From assembly GCF_016808335.1 (NCBI RefSeq), contig NC_053146.1, positions 39,428,470-39,492,469 on the forward strand: DNA of 64,000 nucleotides. Reading direction: 5' to 3'. The notes below the pieces were generated by a model that had not been told where the DNA came from, made no database searches, and saw nothing but the letters and a program-made list of their open reading frames with translations. Below, piece after piece: positions 44,797 to 55,510 of the stretch; position 1 is the stretch's first letter; each line of letters opens with the position of its first letter. Source of the stretch: Panicum virgatum. Lineage: Eukaryota; Streptophyta; Magnoliopsida; Poales; Poaceae. The position numbers and the translations under genes are program-made.

Positions 44797-44912
44797 TTAC
44801 TGGCCAACTCAACGTGTTGGCCTCTCATGATTTTATTTTATTTTTACTGGCCAACTCAACGTGTTGGCCTTTTCTCTTTTTTTTTACTGGCCAACTCAAC
44901 ATGTTGGCCTCT
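44797..44912. repeat. Three tandem hairpin repeats at the end of the antisense gene and of pol
   Basis: TTTTTACTGGCCAACTCAAC plus GTGTTGGCC occurs three times (44797-44822, 44843-44869, 44883-44909), spaced by T-rich DNA. Each copy can fold with a 7-bp stem, GGCCAAC against GTTGGCC. The cluster lies between the stop of the plus-strand gene (44673) and the stop of minus-strand pol (44947). Confidence 0.8.
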
Positions 44913-44946
44913 CATGATACAACCGGATGGATTTCATCGGCTTTTG

Positions 44947-46220
44947 TCATTCGCCCTCCCACATGCTCGGGCAATATTTCTTAAGGTGTTGACCATTGAC
45001 AGCCATAGGAAACTTGACACCATCCAACTCCTCAAGCATGTAGGCATTTTCAGGCAAAACCTGATCAACCTTGTACGGCCCGTGCCAAGTTGGAGACCAC
45101 TTGCCATATTTTCTATCTTTGCTTCCCAATGGTAACACTGCCTCCCAGACTAGGTCTCCAACCTGGAATTCTTTCGGCCTGACCTTTTTGTTGTATGCAC
45201 GAGCAAATTTAGCCTTGCTTTCCTTAATCTTCTCCAGTGACCAAAGGCTCAGCTCTGTAAGATCTTCGATGTTGTCGCTCATCAAGGCTGCATACTCTTC
45301 AGCCGATAGATCATTCTGAAACTGAACACGCCTTGATCCGGCCGTAATCTCCCATGGTAACAGAGCATCTTGGCCGTAGACCAAGTGGTACGGTGACGTC
45401 TTGATGGATCCATGACATGAGATACGATATGCCCACAAAGCTTCTGACAACACCTCATGCCAGCGCCTAGGATATTCATTGATCTTTCTCTTGATCAGCT
45501 TGATAAGGCTTTGGTTGGATGCTTCAGCATGTCCATTAGCCTGGGCATAATATGGAGATGATCTGATCAGCTTAATCCCCATATCATCAGCGAATTTCCT
45601 AAATTCCTCCGATATAAAGACTGATCCTCCATCGGTCGTGATGGTCTGAGGGATCCCAAACCTATGAATAATGTGCTCTTTGACGAAACTGATCACATCT
45701 TTTGATGCTACCGATCTCATGGGTACCGCTTCCACCCATTTTGTGAAATAATCCGTGACAGCTAAAACCCATTGGTGACCTTTGCTAGACGGCGGGTTAA
45801 TCTGGCCAATCATATCCATGGCCCAACCCCTGAACGGACACAGCTTAATAATAGGATTCATTACTGACGCCGGCACTATCTGAATCTTGCCGAATCTCTG
45901 ACATGCCTAACATCCCTTGTAATATTTGAAGCAATCTTCAAGCATGGTAGGCCAGTAATATCCCGATCGCCTAATCAGCCATTTCATCTTATGAGCTGAT
46001 TGATGAGTGCCACAGACTCCTTCATGAATCTCATGCAAAAGCCGATTCGACTCTGCAGGTCCCAGACATTTAAGCAGCAGCCCTTCCAAAGTCCTGTAGA
46101 ACATGTCATCCCCAATCAGAACATACTTCATGGACTTGAGTCTTATCCTTCTGGGTGCCCCCCGAGCCGAATCCTTCAAATAATTGAAGATATCGGCTCT
46201 CCAGTCTCCGGGTTCTAGAA
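44947..46220 (-). pseudogene. Tat-2 integrase
   Basis: The zinc-binding N-terminus (HEGVCGTHQSAHKM, YYKGC) lies at about 46030-45907, with a stop (TAG) replacing a codon before the next Cys. The core has Asp in WAMDMIG, Asp in TTDGGSVF and Glu in GHAEASNQSL. A GPY-like end (WHGPYKVDQVLPENAYMLEE) and a stop at 44947 follow. The last 309 codons are open, so decay is slight. Confidence 0.9.
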
Positions 46221-47998
46221 ACTGAACCTCTACATCGACTCCATCGGCTGTTTCCTTGTAACCAGAAGCCATCTGTGCCAAATCATTGGCTTCATTGTTC
46301 AGAGTTCTACATATCCAGTGGAAATTAATGTACCTGAATTGTGACATCAACTCACAGCATTGCATCCATATTGGGAAAAGAGCCTCGCTCTCACATTTAT
46401 ATTCTTCCATGAGCTGAGAAATCACCAATTTCGAATCCCCAAATATTTCCACTGCCTCTGCACCAGCTTCCAAGAGTAATTCCATCCCTCTGCGCACAGC
46501 TTCATATTCTACTAAATTATTGGTGCATGGAGCAGTCATTCTGATGGAAAAAGAATAATTCACCCTTGCGGTAATACCAACAGAATTCCCACGCCGCATC
46601 CATCATCACATGCCGATCCGTAAAAAACATGGCCCAGGCACGTATAAACAGTGCAGCTATATCGGTGCTGACCCTGTCTGCCACAAGATCCGCCAGTGCC
46701 TGTCCTTTGACTGCCTTCGCAGGCTGATATCGGATATCGAACTCTGATAATGCAAACATCCACTTCCCGAGCCGGCCTTTCAGAACTGGAGCCGACAGCA
46801 TATACTTTATGACGTTCGATTTGCAGATGACAATCGTTTCCACCGAGAGCAAAATATGACGAAGCTTTGTACATGTAAAGAATAAACAGAGGCAAAGCTT
46901 CTCGATCTCAAGGTACCTGGTCTCGGCGTCTAACATGCACCTTCTGAGGTAGAAAACCCACCCTCTCCTAGCCATCGTGCTTCTGAACCAATACTGAAGC
47001 AATGGAAGTGTCACCCACGGACAGGTACACGTAGAAAGGCCTATCTTGCTGGGGTGGAACCAACACTGGAGGCTTCGATAGATATTCCCTGATTTCATCA
47101 AAAGCTTTCTGTTGCTCTGCCCCCAGCGAAACTTAGCATCGGACTTGATTTTCACCAGACCCATGAACGGCTCGATGCGCCCAAACAGATTGGAGATAAA
47201 TCGTCTGACAAAGTTGATTTTGCCGATGAGCTTTTGTAACTCCTTCTTCGTAGTAGGCGGTCTCATCGTCCTTACGGCTTCTTGACTTTTCAAGCCGATC
47301 TTGATTCCCCTCTCGTGCACCAGGAATCCTAAGAACTGACCGGCTGATACACCAAAGGCACATTTCTTTGGGTTCATTTTGAGCCCAAACTTCCGAGTCC
47401 GCTCCAGGACCTAACGTAAATCTTCCAGGTGTCCCCCAGCCGATGTGGACTTGACCACGACATCATCAATGTAGATTTCCACCAACTTGCCGATGAGATC
47501 ATGAAAAATGTAATTCATGGCACGTTGATACGTTGCACCGGCATTTTTCAATCCAAAGGTCATGGCCAAGTACTCGAACAACCCGACCGCACCTGGTACT
47601 CTGAACGTGGTCTTGTGTACATCCTCTGGGGCCATAAAAATCTGATTGTAGCCGGCATTACCATCCATAAAACTCATCATCTTATGACTAGCTGCTGCGT
47701 TGATCAATGTTTCTGCAACAGGCATTGGATATTCATCTTTTGGCGTTGCTCTATTGAGGTCTCTGAAATCCACGCAGACTCGCCATCGGCCATCTTTCTT
47801 TTGTACAGGGACCACGCTGGAGATCCACTCCGCATACCGACATGGCCTGATAAACCCTGCATCCATCATCTTTTGCACCTCTTTCTTAACCTCCTCTAGG
47901 ACTTCGGCCTTCATCTGCCGTGCTGGTTGCTGAAACGGCCGATACCCTTTCTTAAGTGGGAGTCGATGCTCAACGATGTTTCTATCCAGGCCGGGCAT
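46221..47998 (-). pseudogene. Tat-2 reverse transcriptase and two RNase H domains
   Basis: RT spans about 47998-47150, with WRVCVDFRDLNRATPKDEYP, FGLKNAGATYQRAM and the catalytic YIDD. A stop lies at 47408-47410. The connection and first RNase H follow (47377-46700), ending in QPAKAVKGQALADL. The second, archaeal-type RNase H lies at about 46660-46250 with NLVEYEAVRRGM, IFGDSKLVISQL and NNEANDLAQMA; a frameshift near 46560 breaks its first strand. The doubled RNase H marks the Tat lineage. Confidence 0.88.
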
Positions 47999-48056
47999 CT
48001 CAGTATAATCCTATGCAAAGCAGTCCCGGTACTCCTTCAACAGTGCTATCATTTGT

Positions 48057-49076
48057 TCACGCAAGAATCGGGTCTAACTTTTTGCTGATAAATGTCGGTC
48101 GCGGCTTATCCCCGGGACCGATATCGACTTCCTCCAAATCGTCAGCAGACGTAAACTCGCACCCTAACTTGCCGCCGTCTGAAAGATCGACATCGACAGC
48201 AAACACAGGGAGATAACAAGAAAAAAATTTCGGCCAACCGCACGGGCTGGCCATTCCCATATCTCCGTTATTATTCAGAATTGAATGCTCAGCAAATGCC
48301 ATTGTTTGTACATAATGTAACAATTGAGACCCCAAGTACATATTACTCATTTTTTGGGGCCGGTCGCTGGGAACTGGCCTCTCTAACCTTGCTGGATTCC
48401 GTAGCTTGCCAGGATGTGTCTACTCTGTGAGGCCAGTGGATAAGACTAGCCTCAGTCCATTTTTTGTCTCTTCAATCCGATCACAGTCCTCTAGCGCGAT
48501 CCCTGAGATCGGCTCTTGCCCCTCCGCATCCCAGGCATTCATGTCTGCAAGCGAAACCTCGCTGGAATCATCTGCACGGACAACCTCCACTTCATCGCCG
48601 TCCCACTGGACCAAACACTGGTGCATCGTGGAAGGAACACAACAATTCGCGTGAATCCAATCCCTCCCAAGCAGCACTGTGTATGTACTCTTACTGTTGA
48701 CGATGAAAAATGATGTTGGAACAGTCTTGCGGCCGACTGTCAACTCCACATTTAGGACACCCTGTGCCTCCGATGGCTGACCGTTAAAATCATTGAGCAT
48801 CACATTGGTCTTGATAAGATCAGCAGTGGAACGACCCAGCCAGCGCAGCACTGAGTACGGCATCAGGTTGACCGCGGTGCCAGTGTCAACCAACATTCTG
48901 TTCACAGGTTTGCCATCTATGAAGCCCTTGAGATACAATCCCTTCAGGTGCTTGTAGCTTTTCTCCTTGGGCTTTTCCAAGATGATCGGCTGTGGGCCGA
49001 GATCCAGCTGCGCGATGGCCAATTCTTCCGGTTGGGGTGCCCGAAACTCCGACGGGAGCACGAACACCATGTTCAC
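48057..49076 (-). pseudogene. Tat-2 protease region and linker to RT
   Basis: The aspartic protease has RMLVDTGTAVNLMPYSVLRW with the catalytic Asp in DTG at about 48887, and VLLGRDWIHAN near 48650. Sequence to 48420 is open; the linker to RT (48350-48057) carries stops and frame changes. Confidence 0.8.
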
Positions 49077-49460
49077 ATCAGCCGATGGCTTCTCATCGGC
49101 TCTTGGCTGCTTGGGGCGCCACTCCCTCCTCGGAGGACGCCTCTCCTCCCTTCATGGTCGGCTGACTTGCTCCGCGAGATCCGGACGCGCTTTCCTCAGC
49201 ACGTCGAGGTACCTTGCCTCCGCCTCTTCGAGATTGCGCAGGCGCTGCACTCTGCGCTTCTGTGATTGGCTGAGCCCGTCAGGACACCATCGTGGATGAT
49301 GATACTTATCTTCTTCTTCTAGCTCGAGATCATCCCTGGATGGCCACCTCACATGGTCATCGCGACGTGTTCTGGGCCCCAAGCGCTGGAACACCGATGT
49401 CTCGCCTTGCTGGCGTTCCCGAGGCCCGCACTCCAAGCAATCATCTATAGTAGGCAATCG

Positions 49461-51024
49461 GCTCATGCCGGAGTTCCAACATTACCTGAAGAATGGGCAA
49501 TGCCAGTGATCGCGTATAGCCTGGCGCCTCCCCAGTGTCCTCCCTGTGCGGTGCTCGTACTCCTCCTCCGATTCATATCGGCAGCGCAACTTGTACTGGT
49601 ACTGGTATTTTTCCAAAAGCCGATTGGAAGCAGGGAGCTGGTTGCGGATGTGACGTACTTGTTCTTCAGTGACATGTTGCTGCTATGGCTTGTCTTCATC
49701 CTAGGGCCATTTGCCAGAAGCGGCCTCTCTCCTCTACTCGTCACGGCGGCGCATGGGTCCCGCCATGTTGATTTGGAATGCCAAATTCTGGCCCTCGGAT
49801 CCGAAATCTGATAGCTCCACCACGTTAGCTTGTGAGAACGGTTGACTGTCCACTTTCATCGTGTGCTGGGCCAGAATTAATCAGCCCTGCTCGATAGCCG
49901 ATTGGATTTGCCGACGCAGCTCCTTGCAGTCGTTTGTGGCATGGGTGAACAAGTGGTGCCACTTGCAGTACAGTCTCCCCTGCAGCTCTTGTGCCGTTGG
50001 TAGCTTGTGACTCTCTGGGAGCTTCAACTGCTTTTCCTTGAGCAGTAGATCGAATATCTGCTCTGCCTTGGCCACATCAAAGTCAAAGCCCTTCACAAGC
50101 CCCTTCTGTTTGACCCATTTGCACGGGATGAGGTTTCCCCCCGGGTCCACTCTGCTACAGCCACTTCTTGTTCCACGCCAGAGTCATTGGAATCACCAGC
50201 TTGGGCCATATTGACATGGCGCTTGAACTTTTCTTGGTACAGATCAGGGTGGTAGTGTTCATATGTTGTAAGCTTCTGCACCATGTGTGCCAGAGAGGTG
50301 AATTCCAACTAAAAAGCCAGATCCTTGATCGGCTTAGCGAGTCCCAGAACTGCCAAATCAACCACTTCCTTTTCTGTTATGCGCGACATGTAGCATCGGT
50401 TCTTGACCTCTCGGAAGCGCTGCACGTACTCTGAAACACTTTCCCCTCACTTCTGCCTGACTTGAGCGAGGTCGGCAATCCCAGCTTCAGCAGCCTTTGA
50501 ATGATACTGCGTGTGAAACTGATCTTCCAGCTGCCTCCAAGTCCGGATCGAATCTGGAGGCAGTGATGTGTACCATCCAAAAGCTGAACCCGTGAGAGAC
50601 TGGGAGAAGAAACGGACCCTCAGAGGATCCGATACTGAGATCATCCCAAGCTGCGTTAGGTATCGGCTCACGTGCTCAATGGAGCTGGCCCCTTCTGATC
50701 CACTGAATTTGGTGAACTCCGGAAGCCGATAATTGGGTGGCAACGGGATCAAATCGTAATCACTTGGATACGGCTTGGAATAGCCGATCGCCTTTCTCTT
50801 GGGCAGGATGCCAAACTGGTCCCTTAGTATTGCACTGACCTGCTCCACACTAAGAACTCCTGTGGCCGAGGGCTCAGCACTCGGCCCGGTAGCGTACTTT
50901 GCCAGCCATGCATGTTTCTCTGCATCTGCTCCTGAGGCTCCAGCACCCACCAGCTATCCCGCGCGCGTTGCACTGATATTGTCGGGCATGTACACGCACG
51001 TGTAGCCGTGTGGGATCTCCTTGG
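49461..51024 (-). pseudogene. Tat-2 gag, 3' part
   Basis: It resumes after the nested solo LTR with HGYTCVYMPDNI and continues through the capsid domain YRLPEFTKFSGSEGASSIEH, FFSQSLTGSAFGWYTSL and HTQYHSKAAEAG (50730-50450). A stop at 50447 and later frame changes follow. A Tat-type zinc motif YCKWHHLFTHATNDC lies at about 49970-49925. Charged, Arg/Asp-rich sequence occupies 49880-49150 up to the protease. Confidence 0.8.
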
Positions 51025-52071
51025 TGAAAGGCCCTTGTTTGGTTTTGGTAATTGAGTGACAACTTATATGGACTAATAAGTGTTTATGTTGAGATACACA
51101 GGAGATTAGTCCACACAAATACACTAGTATGAGCAACATGTGCCATGGAGAAGAAATGGCTAAGTGTTGATGCTATGCTCATATAGTGTGATCGAGGAGC
51201 TCATTGCATATGAGACATGACATGGAGTTATGTGACCAAAGTGGAGAAGATCAAGACAAGGCTTTGCTTGATGGACCGGTTGCAATGGAGAAGGGAAAGT
51301 CAAGGCTTTGAAGCGAGGGACCGCGAGGCGGTGAAGCTTGGGCAAGATTTGGCGCCGATGGACCGAGGCAACGGTGAAGAGCGAGCATGGTCAAGATCGA
51401 TGGACCAAAGAAGTCATGTGATGATATGGAGTGGATCATATCATTTAAGAAAGATCAAGCCAAGTATTGACTCACGATGATCAAAAGGCTTGATGGAGTT
51501 TGGTGCTTGTGTGGCATCAACATTTGGGAAGATGAAATGAAATGTGCAAGACAAAGGTATGACTTGTAGGGCATTTCATTTCACCGGTCAAAGGTTTTGT
51601 AGAGAAGTGCATGATCGGATTTAGGATAGATGGCCGTACTATCAAGAGGGGCAAACTTGTTTGCATATCGGTCATCTAGTGCCACTTGAGCGATCTAACA
51701 TTGCGATGTTGCTAGGATCGAGTGGCGTGGTGAGATCAAGTGAAAATCCTTTGAAAATGATTGTGAAATGCTAACACACATGCACATGGTGTTGTTCACG
51801 TGGTGGTGTTGGCACATTTGCAAAGGAGAAAGAGTTGGAGTTGATGTTGATCAACTTTGGGAAGCAAGAAAGGTTTTTTCGGTTTTCTCCGGAAATTAGG
51901 TGGTCTCTTGGAGTGGCTGCTTTGATCCATTGTGTTTTGGATCAAGTATTTAGTTGGGTTGTGTAGCCCTCTGAATTAGCTTTCCATAGAGTCCAAGATC
52001 ACCTAATTTGGACATCGGAGCTAAGAGTTATGGCCGTTTTACCGAGGTACATTTCTGCTGGAAATATACCT

Positions 52072-52640
52072 GCGGACGGTCCGCTCAAGGGGGGCGGACG
52101 GTCCGCCGTTATCTCGGATGAGCTCGAACAGAACCGTTTTTGGCTCTGTTGGTGGTCCAAAATGAACTGCGGACCGTCCGGTCCATGGGGGCGGACGGTC
52201 CGCCTTTAAAAGCTGAAACGGGCGCAGAAACTTGGTAGTTCTGTCTTGGGGGTCCAAAATGAACTGCGGACCGTCCGGTCCTTGGGGGCGGACGGTCCGC
52301 CTCCTACTAAAAATTCTGGGATAGAAACACTGCGGTTTTTGTGTGTGCTCACATTTTGAACAGCGGACAGTCCGCCCCTGGGGAGCGGACAGTCTGCCGG
52401 TCACTTCCAGATTTAGTCAGAGACGTTTGCAAATCGGTTGGTTCGAAGTTTTGAACCGCGGACAGTCCGCCCCAGGGGTGCGGACAGTCCGCCCGGGGCT
52501 CTAACGGTCGACTCTGACACATAATCATTGCAGTTCTAACCGTTGGTTTTGAATGGCGGACAGTCCGGTTTTTGTGAGGCGGACAGTCCGCGAAAACTCT
52601 GTTTTCACGGGTTTTGAGTGTAACGGCTAGTTTGGGGCCT
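52072..52640 (+). repeat. Six tandem units of about 97 bp with doublet palindromes (U3 of solo LTR)
   Basis: Each unit starts with a GCGGAC-N-GTCCGC-type palindrome followed after about 9 bases by a second one. Unit starts are at 52072, 52169, 52266, 52363, 52458 and 52556 (spacing 97, 97, 97, 95, 98). Units 2 and 3 also share GGTCCAAAATGAAC just upstream. The array stops 90 bp before the TATA box. Confidence 0.85.
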
Positions 52641-52645
52641 CCCTC

Positions 52646-52653
52646 TATAAATA
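52646..52653 (+). promoter_or_regulatory. TATA box of the nested SIRE-type LTR
   Basis: TATAAATA in the centre of an 18-bp inverted repeat. Position after the U3 array and before the U5-like region fits the LTR promoter. Confidence 0.65.
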
Positions 52654-53705
52654 GAGGGTGTGGCCGGCCATTTGAGGTGGCTGAGCACCTTGGGGACTTG
52701 GTGTCCATGTGTGAGAGTGCTTGAGGGCCCTCTACTCTCTCTAACTTGATAGTAATCATCCGATCGAGTGAGAGAGCGATTTTAGTGCGATTGCTTTGAG
52801 AGATTGCATCGAGTGGCACTAGGTGATCGTATTGCAAGCCGGTGTGCTTGTTACTCTTGGAGGTTGCCACCTCCTAGACGGCTTGGTGGCAAGAGACTCC
52901 GTTGAAGCCTGCAAGAAGATTGTGCGGTGCTCCGGAGAAGAGATTGTGAGGGGTATTGTGCTCACCCCGCGGGAGCCGCGAAGAGCAACTCTAGTTGAGC
53001 GAGATGTGAAGAGCAACAAGTGGTTCGGCCGATCATGTGCTAGAGCTCGGTGTGAGCACTCCACGTGGGAGAGTGTGACTTGAGAGTCACCACTAGCAAG
53101 AGGATCGGCGGCAACCTTGGAGCTTGTCTCAACGGGGATTAGCTTGGTGGCAACCAAGTGAACCTCGGGATAAAAATCACCGTGTCAATCTTGTCTACTC
53201 TTCTCGGTGGTTTGCATTCTCCAAATCACAAGTATTGTGTTTACATTCATCTATATCTTGTGTTTGTGTAGTTGCTCCTAGTGTAACTAGTTAGCTTGTA
53301 TAGCTTAATTAGTTGCTCTTGCTTAGATTGTTTAGCTAAGCAAGTTGAGCTCTTGGATTTGGATTGTGTATCCTTGTCCTTGAGCATCTAGTGAGCTTAG
53401 GTTTGGCTTTGTGCTTTTGCTCATTAGAATTGTGTAGGAGCTCCCCCGGTTTGTGAAGTACTAGTGCTTAGGCTTGTATGACTTGGCATTAGAATTGTTA
53501 GGAGAGCTCTTACTAGCTTGGCACTCCATTTGCTTTGTGTAGGACCTTTTTGGAGGTGCCTTAGAGTCATAGTTAGAGGGGTGAAATCTTGGCTAAGCGA
53601 ATAGTTTCAATTCCGCATAAGTTTTGGTTAGCCAGCGCAATTAGTTTTAGAAAGGACTATTCAACCCCCCCCCCCTCTAGTCCGCCATCTCGACCCTACA
53701 CTTGG

Positions 53706-54257
53706 GCTGTTCGCTCAGGAACTATCCTTCCCCGGGGTCACAGCCGATCTTGTGGACGACATAGATCGGCGAACTCTGCTGTCCTGCTGCCGCGAGCGAG
53801 TAGGACACCGGCGGCCTAGATGGCAATGCAGCTTCCCCCCTGTGACTCCCCAGGACTGGTTCCGATGGGGAGTACTGGTTCTTGATCACCTCCTGGACAA
53901 CGCGATGTGCCACGCGCTCAAGCTCGTTCACCAGGCTTTTTGAGTGCCGATGGAGCGTATGAGCCACCATATAGTTCATCTCCTAGCGTAGGGCCTTGGT
54001 TCGCTCCTCTGACGGCACGGACAGATCAACGTTGTCGAGAGCGCCCTCTGGTGAGAACCCCTTCCACCTGATGCCGTGGGTGCGGGTCCTCTCAAAAGAG
54101 CCGATGAGATCGGCTTCGAACTAAGCTTTGACCTCATCGTATTTTTGTTTATGTTCTGGAGTAAGCTCTTCATACGTGACAGGTTTGGTGACCGGCGGAA
54201 CAGGAACTTGGTCTTGAGGTCCAGTCATCTCTGTGACGGGCGTTGTTGTTGATGAAG
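53706..54257 (-). pseudogene. Tat-2 gag, 5' part
   Basis: The N-terminal gag runs from about 54230 to 53706 with ELTPEHKQKYDEVKA, a stop (TAG) directly after it, then the region homologous to positions 41-430 of the left-edge fragment (SLVNELERVAHRVVQEVIKN). Another stop replaces a Gln before EMNYMVAH. It ends at the solo LTR duplication. Confidence 0.8.
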
Positions 54258-54275
54258 GTCCCACCGGGCGTGCCA
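54258..54275 (-). other. Primer binding site of Tat-2
   Basis: On minus, TGGCACGCCCGGTGGGAC starts five bases after the 5' LTR. It begins TGG as required for a tRNA CCA end; which tRNA it matches was not determined. Confidence 0.65.
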
Positions 54276-54280
54276 GAATG

Positions 54281-55505
54281 TGTTGTCGGTCAAAACCCAC
54301 CGGCGAGTAGCGACAGGCAACACGAAGAGCTGAGAGGTCGCTAGGGCGCTGGCAGGCACTGCTTCCTTGGACAACGGCCCGCAATCCGGTACACGCCGAA
54401 GATTCCTGAGAATGTAAGGCGTGCCACCTGACCTATACCCGATTAGGAAGGTGCGAACGTGCTTTAAACGATTTGCCTGCATGCACAAACACGTGTAAAC
54501 ATTAGTCCGAGCCATGGTCGGCTCCCCGGGACGACTCTTGCATCGGCTTTCAAAGAGTCGATCGAGTCCCGGTGTCAGATTGGATCTGCATTTATCCGAA
54601 TATCGATGAATAAAGGGAATAATTATGGAAAACTTGCTTCAATTAAACCTAGCTAATCCGATCCACGACAGTAAAAGCTTCACCGCTAGATCGGAACATC
54701 CTACACGTAACTAGGCCTAGCAAACACAATAGATAACTAAACCATAACAAAAAAACAGAGGCCCAAAAACTAGCAAGAACCGATTCCCGGAATAATCCCT
54801 ATGAAGGCTAAGATAAAACATCTATTACATCGCCGGAACATCCAATCCGTTTGCAGGGCCTAACCTAGCAGATATTGAGCTAATTCTTATAAAATAAGAA
54901 CAAACCGTAATAGATTGGATCTACTAGATAAAAAAGAAGCAAGGTGTTAACTCTATGCAACTAATCCTCTACGATGAGAACTAGCTTAAGATCAAGCATG
55001 AACACATAGAGAAAACATGATATTCGTAGATGGTAAACAATAAGAGCATGATAGATCTACTAATAGACATGCTACGAACATCAAGATATCTAGCACTACT
55101 CGCCAACAAAAACGCTTCAGTACGAGTAATACCAAGGTAAAGGCAAGAACAATGATGCCCTGATCGCAAGAAGACGATCAGGGCAGCATGGCGCTTATTT
55201 GGATGAAACCCTAGAATTAGGGGCGGTGTTGCGCCAAGGTGTTGTTGCAAAACGTGATGACGTTCTCTTCTTTACGAATATCATAGGGTACATATTTATA
55301 GTCCGGAGACTTGGGAAATAATCTAAACTAATGTGTCCATATCGGACTCTATCTCTAACTCAATCTAAACTGAATCTAAAGATACATGGCCCACAGGGCC
55401 CAAATGCTCACGCAGGAGCCGATTCGTAAGCCTTCTTCAATCTCTTCATTAAGCCCAACTCACTCGCGGCCCATTAATTAACCCTATTAATTTATGGCGA
55501 TAACA
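54281..55505 (-). repeat. 5' LTR of Tat-2
   Basis: A 1225-bp partner of 39286-40508, with the TATAAATA box on minus at 55300-55293. Differences from the other LTR are scattered single bases, roughly 2-4 percent by eye. Confidence 0.92.
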
Positions 55506-55510
55506 AAGCC

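Larger units (their letters stand above)
51020..53705 (+). mobile_element. Solo LTR of a third SIRE-type family, inside Tat-2 gag
   Basis: It begins TGAAAGGCCCTTGTTTGG at 51025 and ends CTCGACCCTACA at 53700, 2676 bp. It is flanked by a perfect duplication CTTGG (51020-51024, 53701-53705). The ACTATTCAACCCCC and CTCTAG block near the end is typical of SIRE LTRs. It splits the gag codons GDPGE...HGYTC. It contains the regular U3 array (52072-52640) and a TATA box inside CCCTCTATAAATAGAGGG (52641-52658). No internal region remains. Confidence 0.92.
39281..55510 (-). mobile_element. Tat-type Gypsy element (Tat-2), full length, inside the MULE transposase
   Basis: Two 1.2-kb LTRs (39286-40508, 54281-55505) start TGTTGTCGG and end ATAACA on the plus strand. 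They are flanked by a perfect duplication AAGCC (39281-39285, 55506-55510). The polypurine tract lies beside the left LTR and the primer site beside the right LTR, so transcription is on minus. Gag, protease, RT, two RNase H domains and integrase follow in that order, and two plus-strand (antisense) genes lie between integrase and the 3' LTR. The LTRs look only a few percent diverged, so it is younger than the host SIRE element at 5367. Stops and a nested solo LTR disable it. Confidence 0.95.

Noticed and set aside
52072..52640. CRISPR-like array of regularly spaced repeats
   Set aside because: The repeats lie in the U3 of a plant LTR with a perfect target duplication, the spacers resemble each other, and there are no cas genes. 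It is a promoter-proximal tandem repeat.
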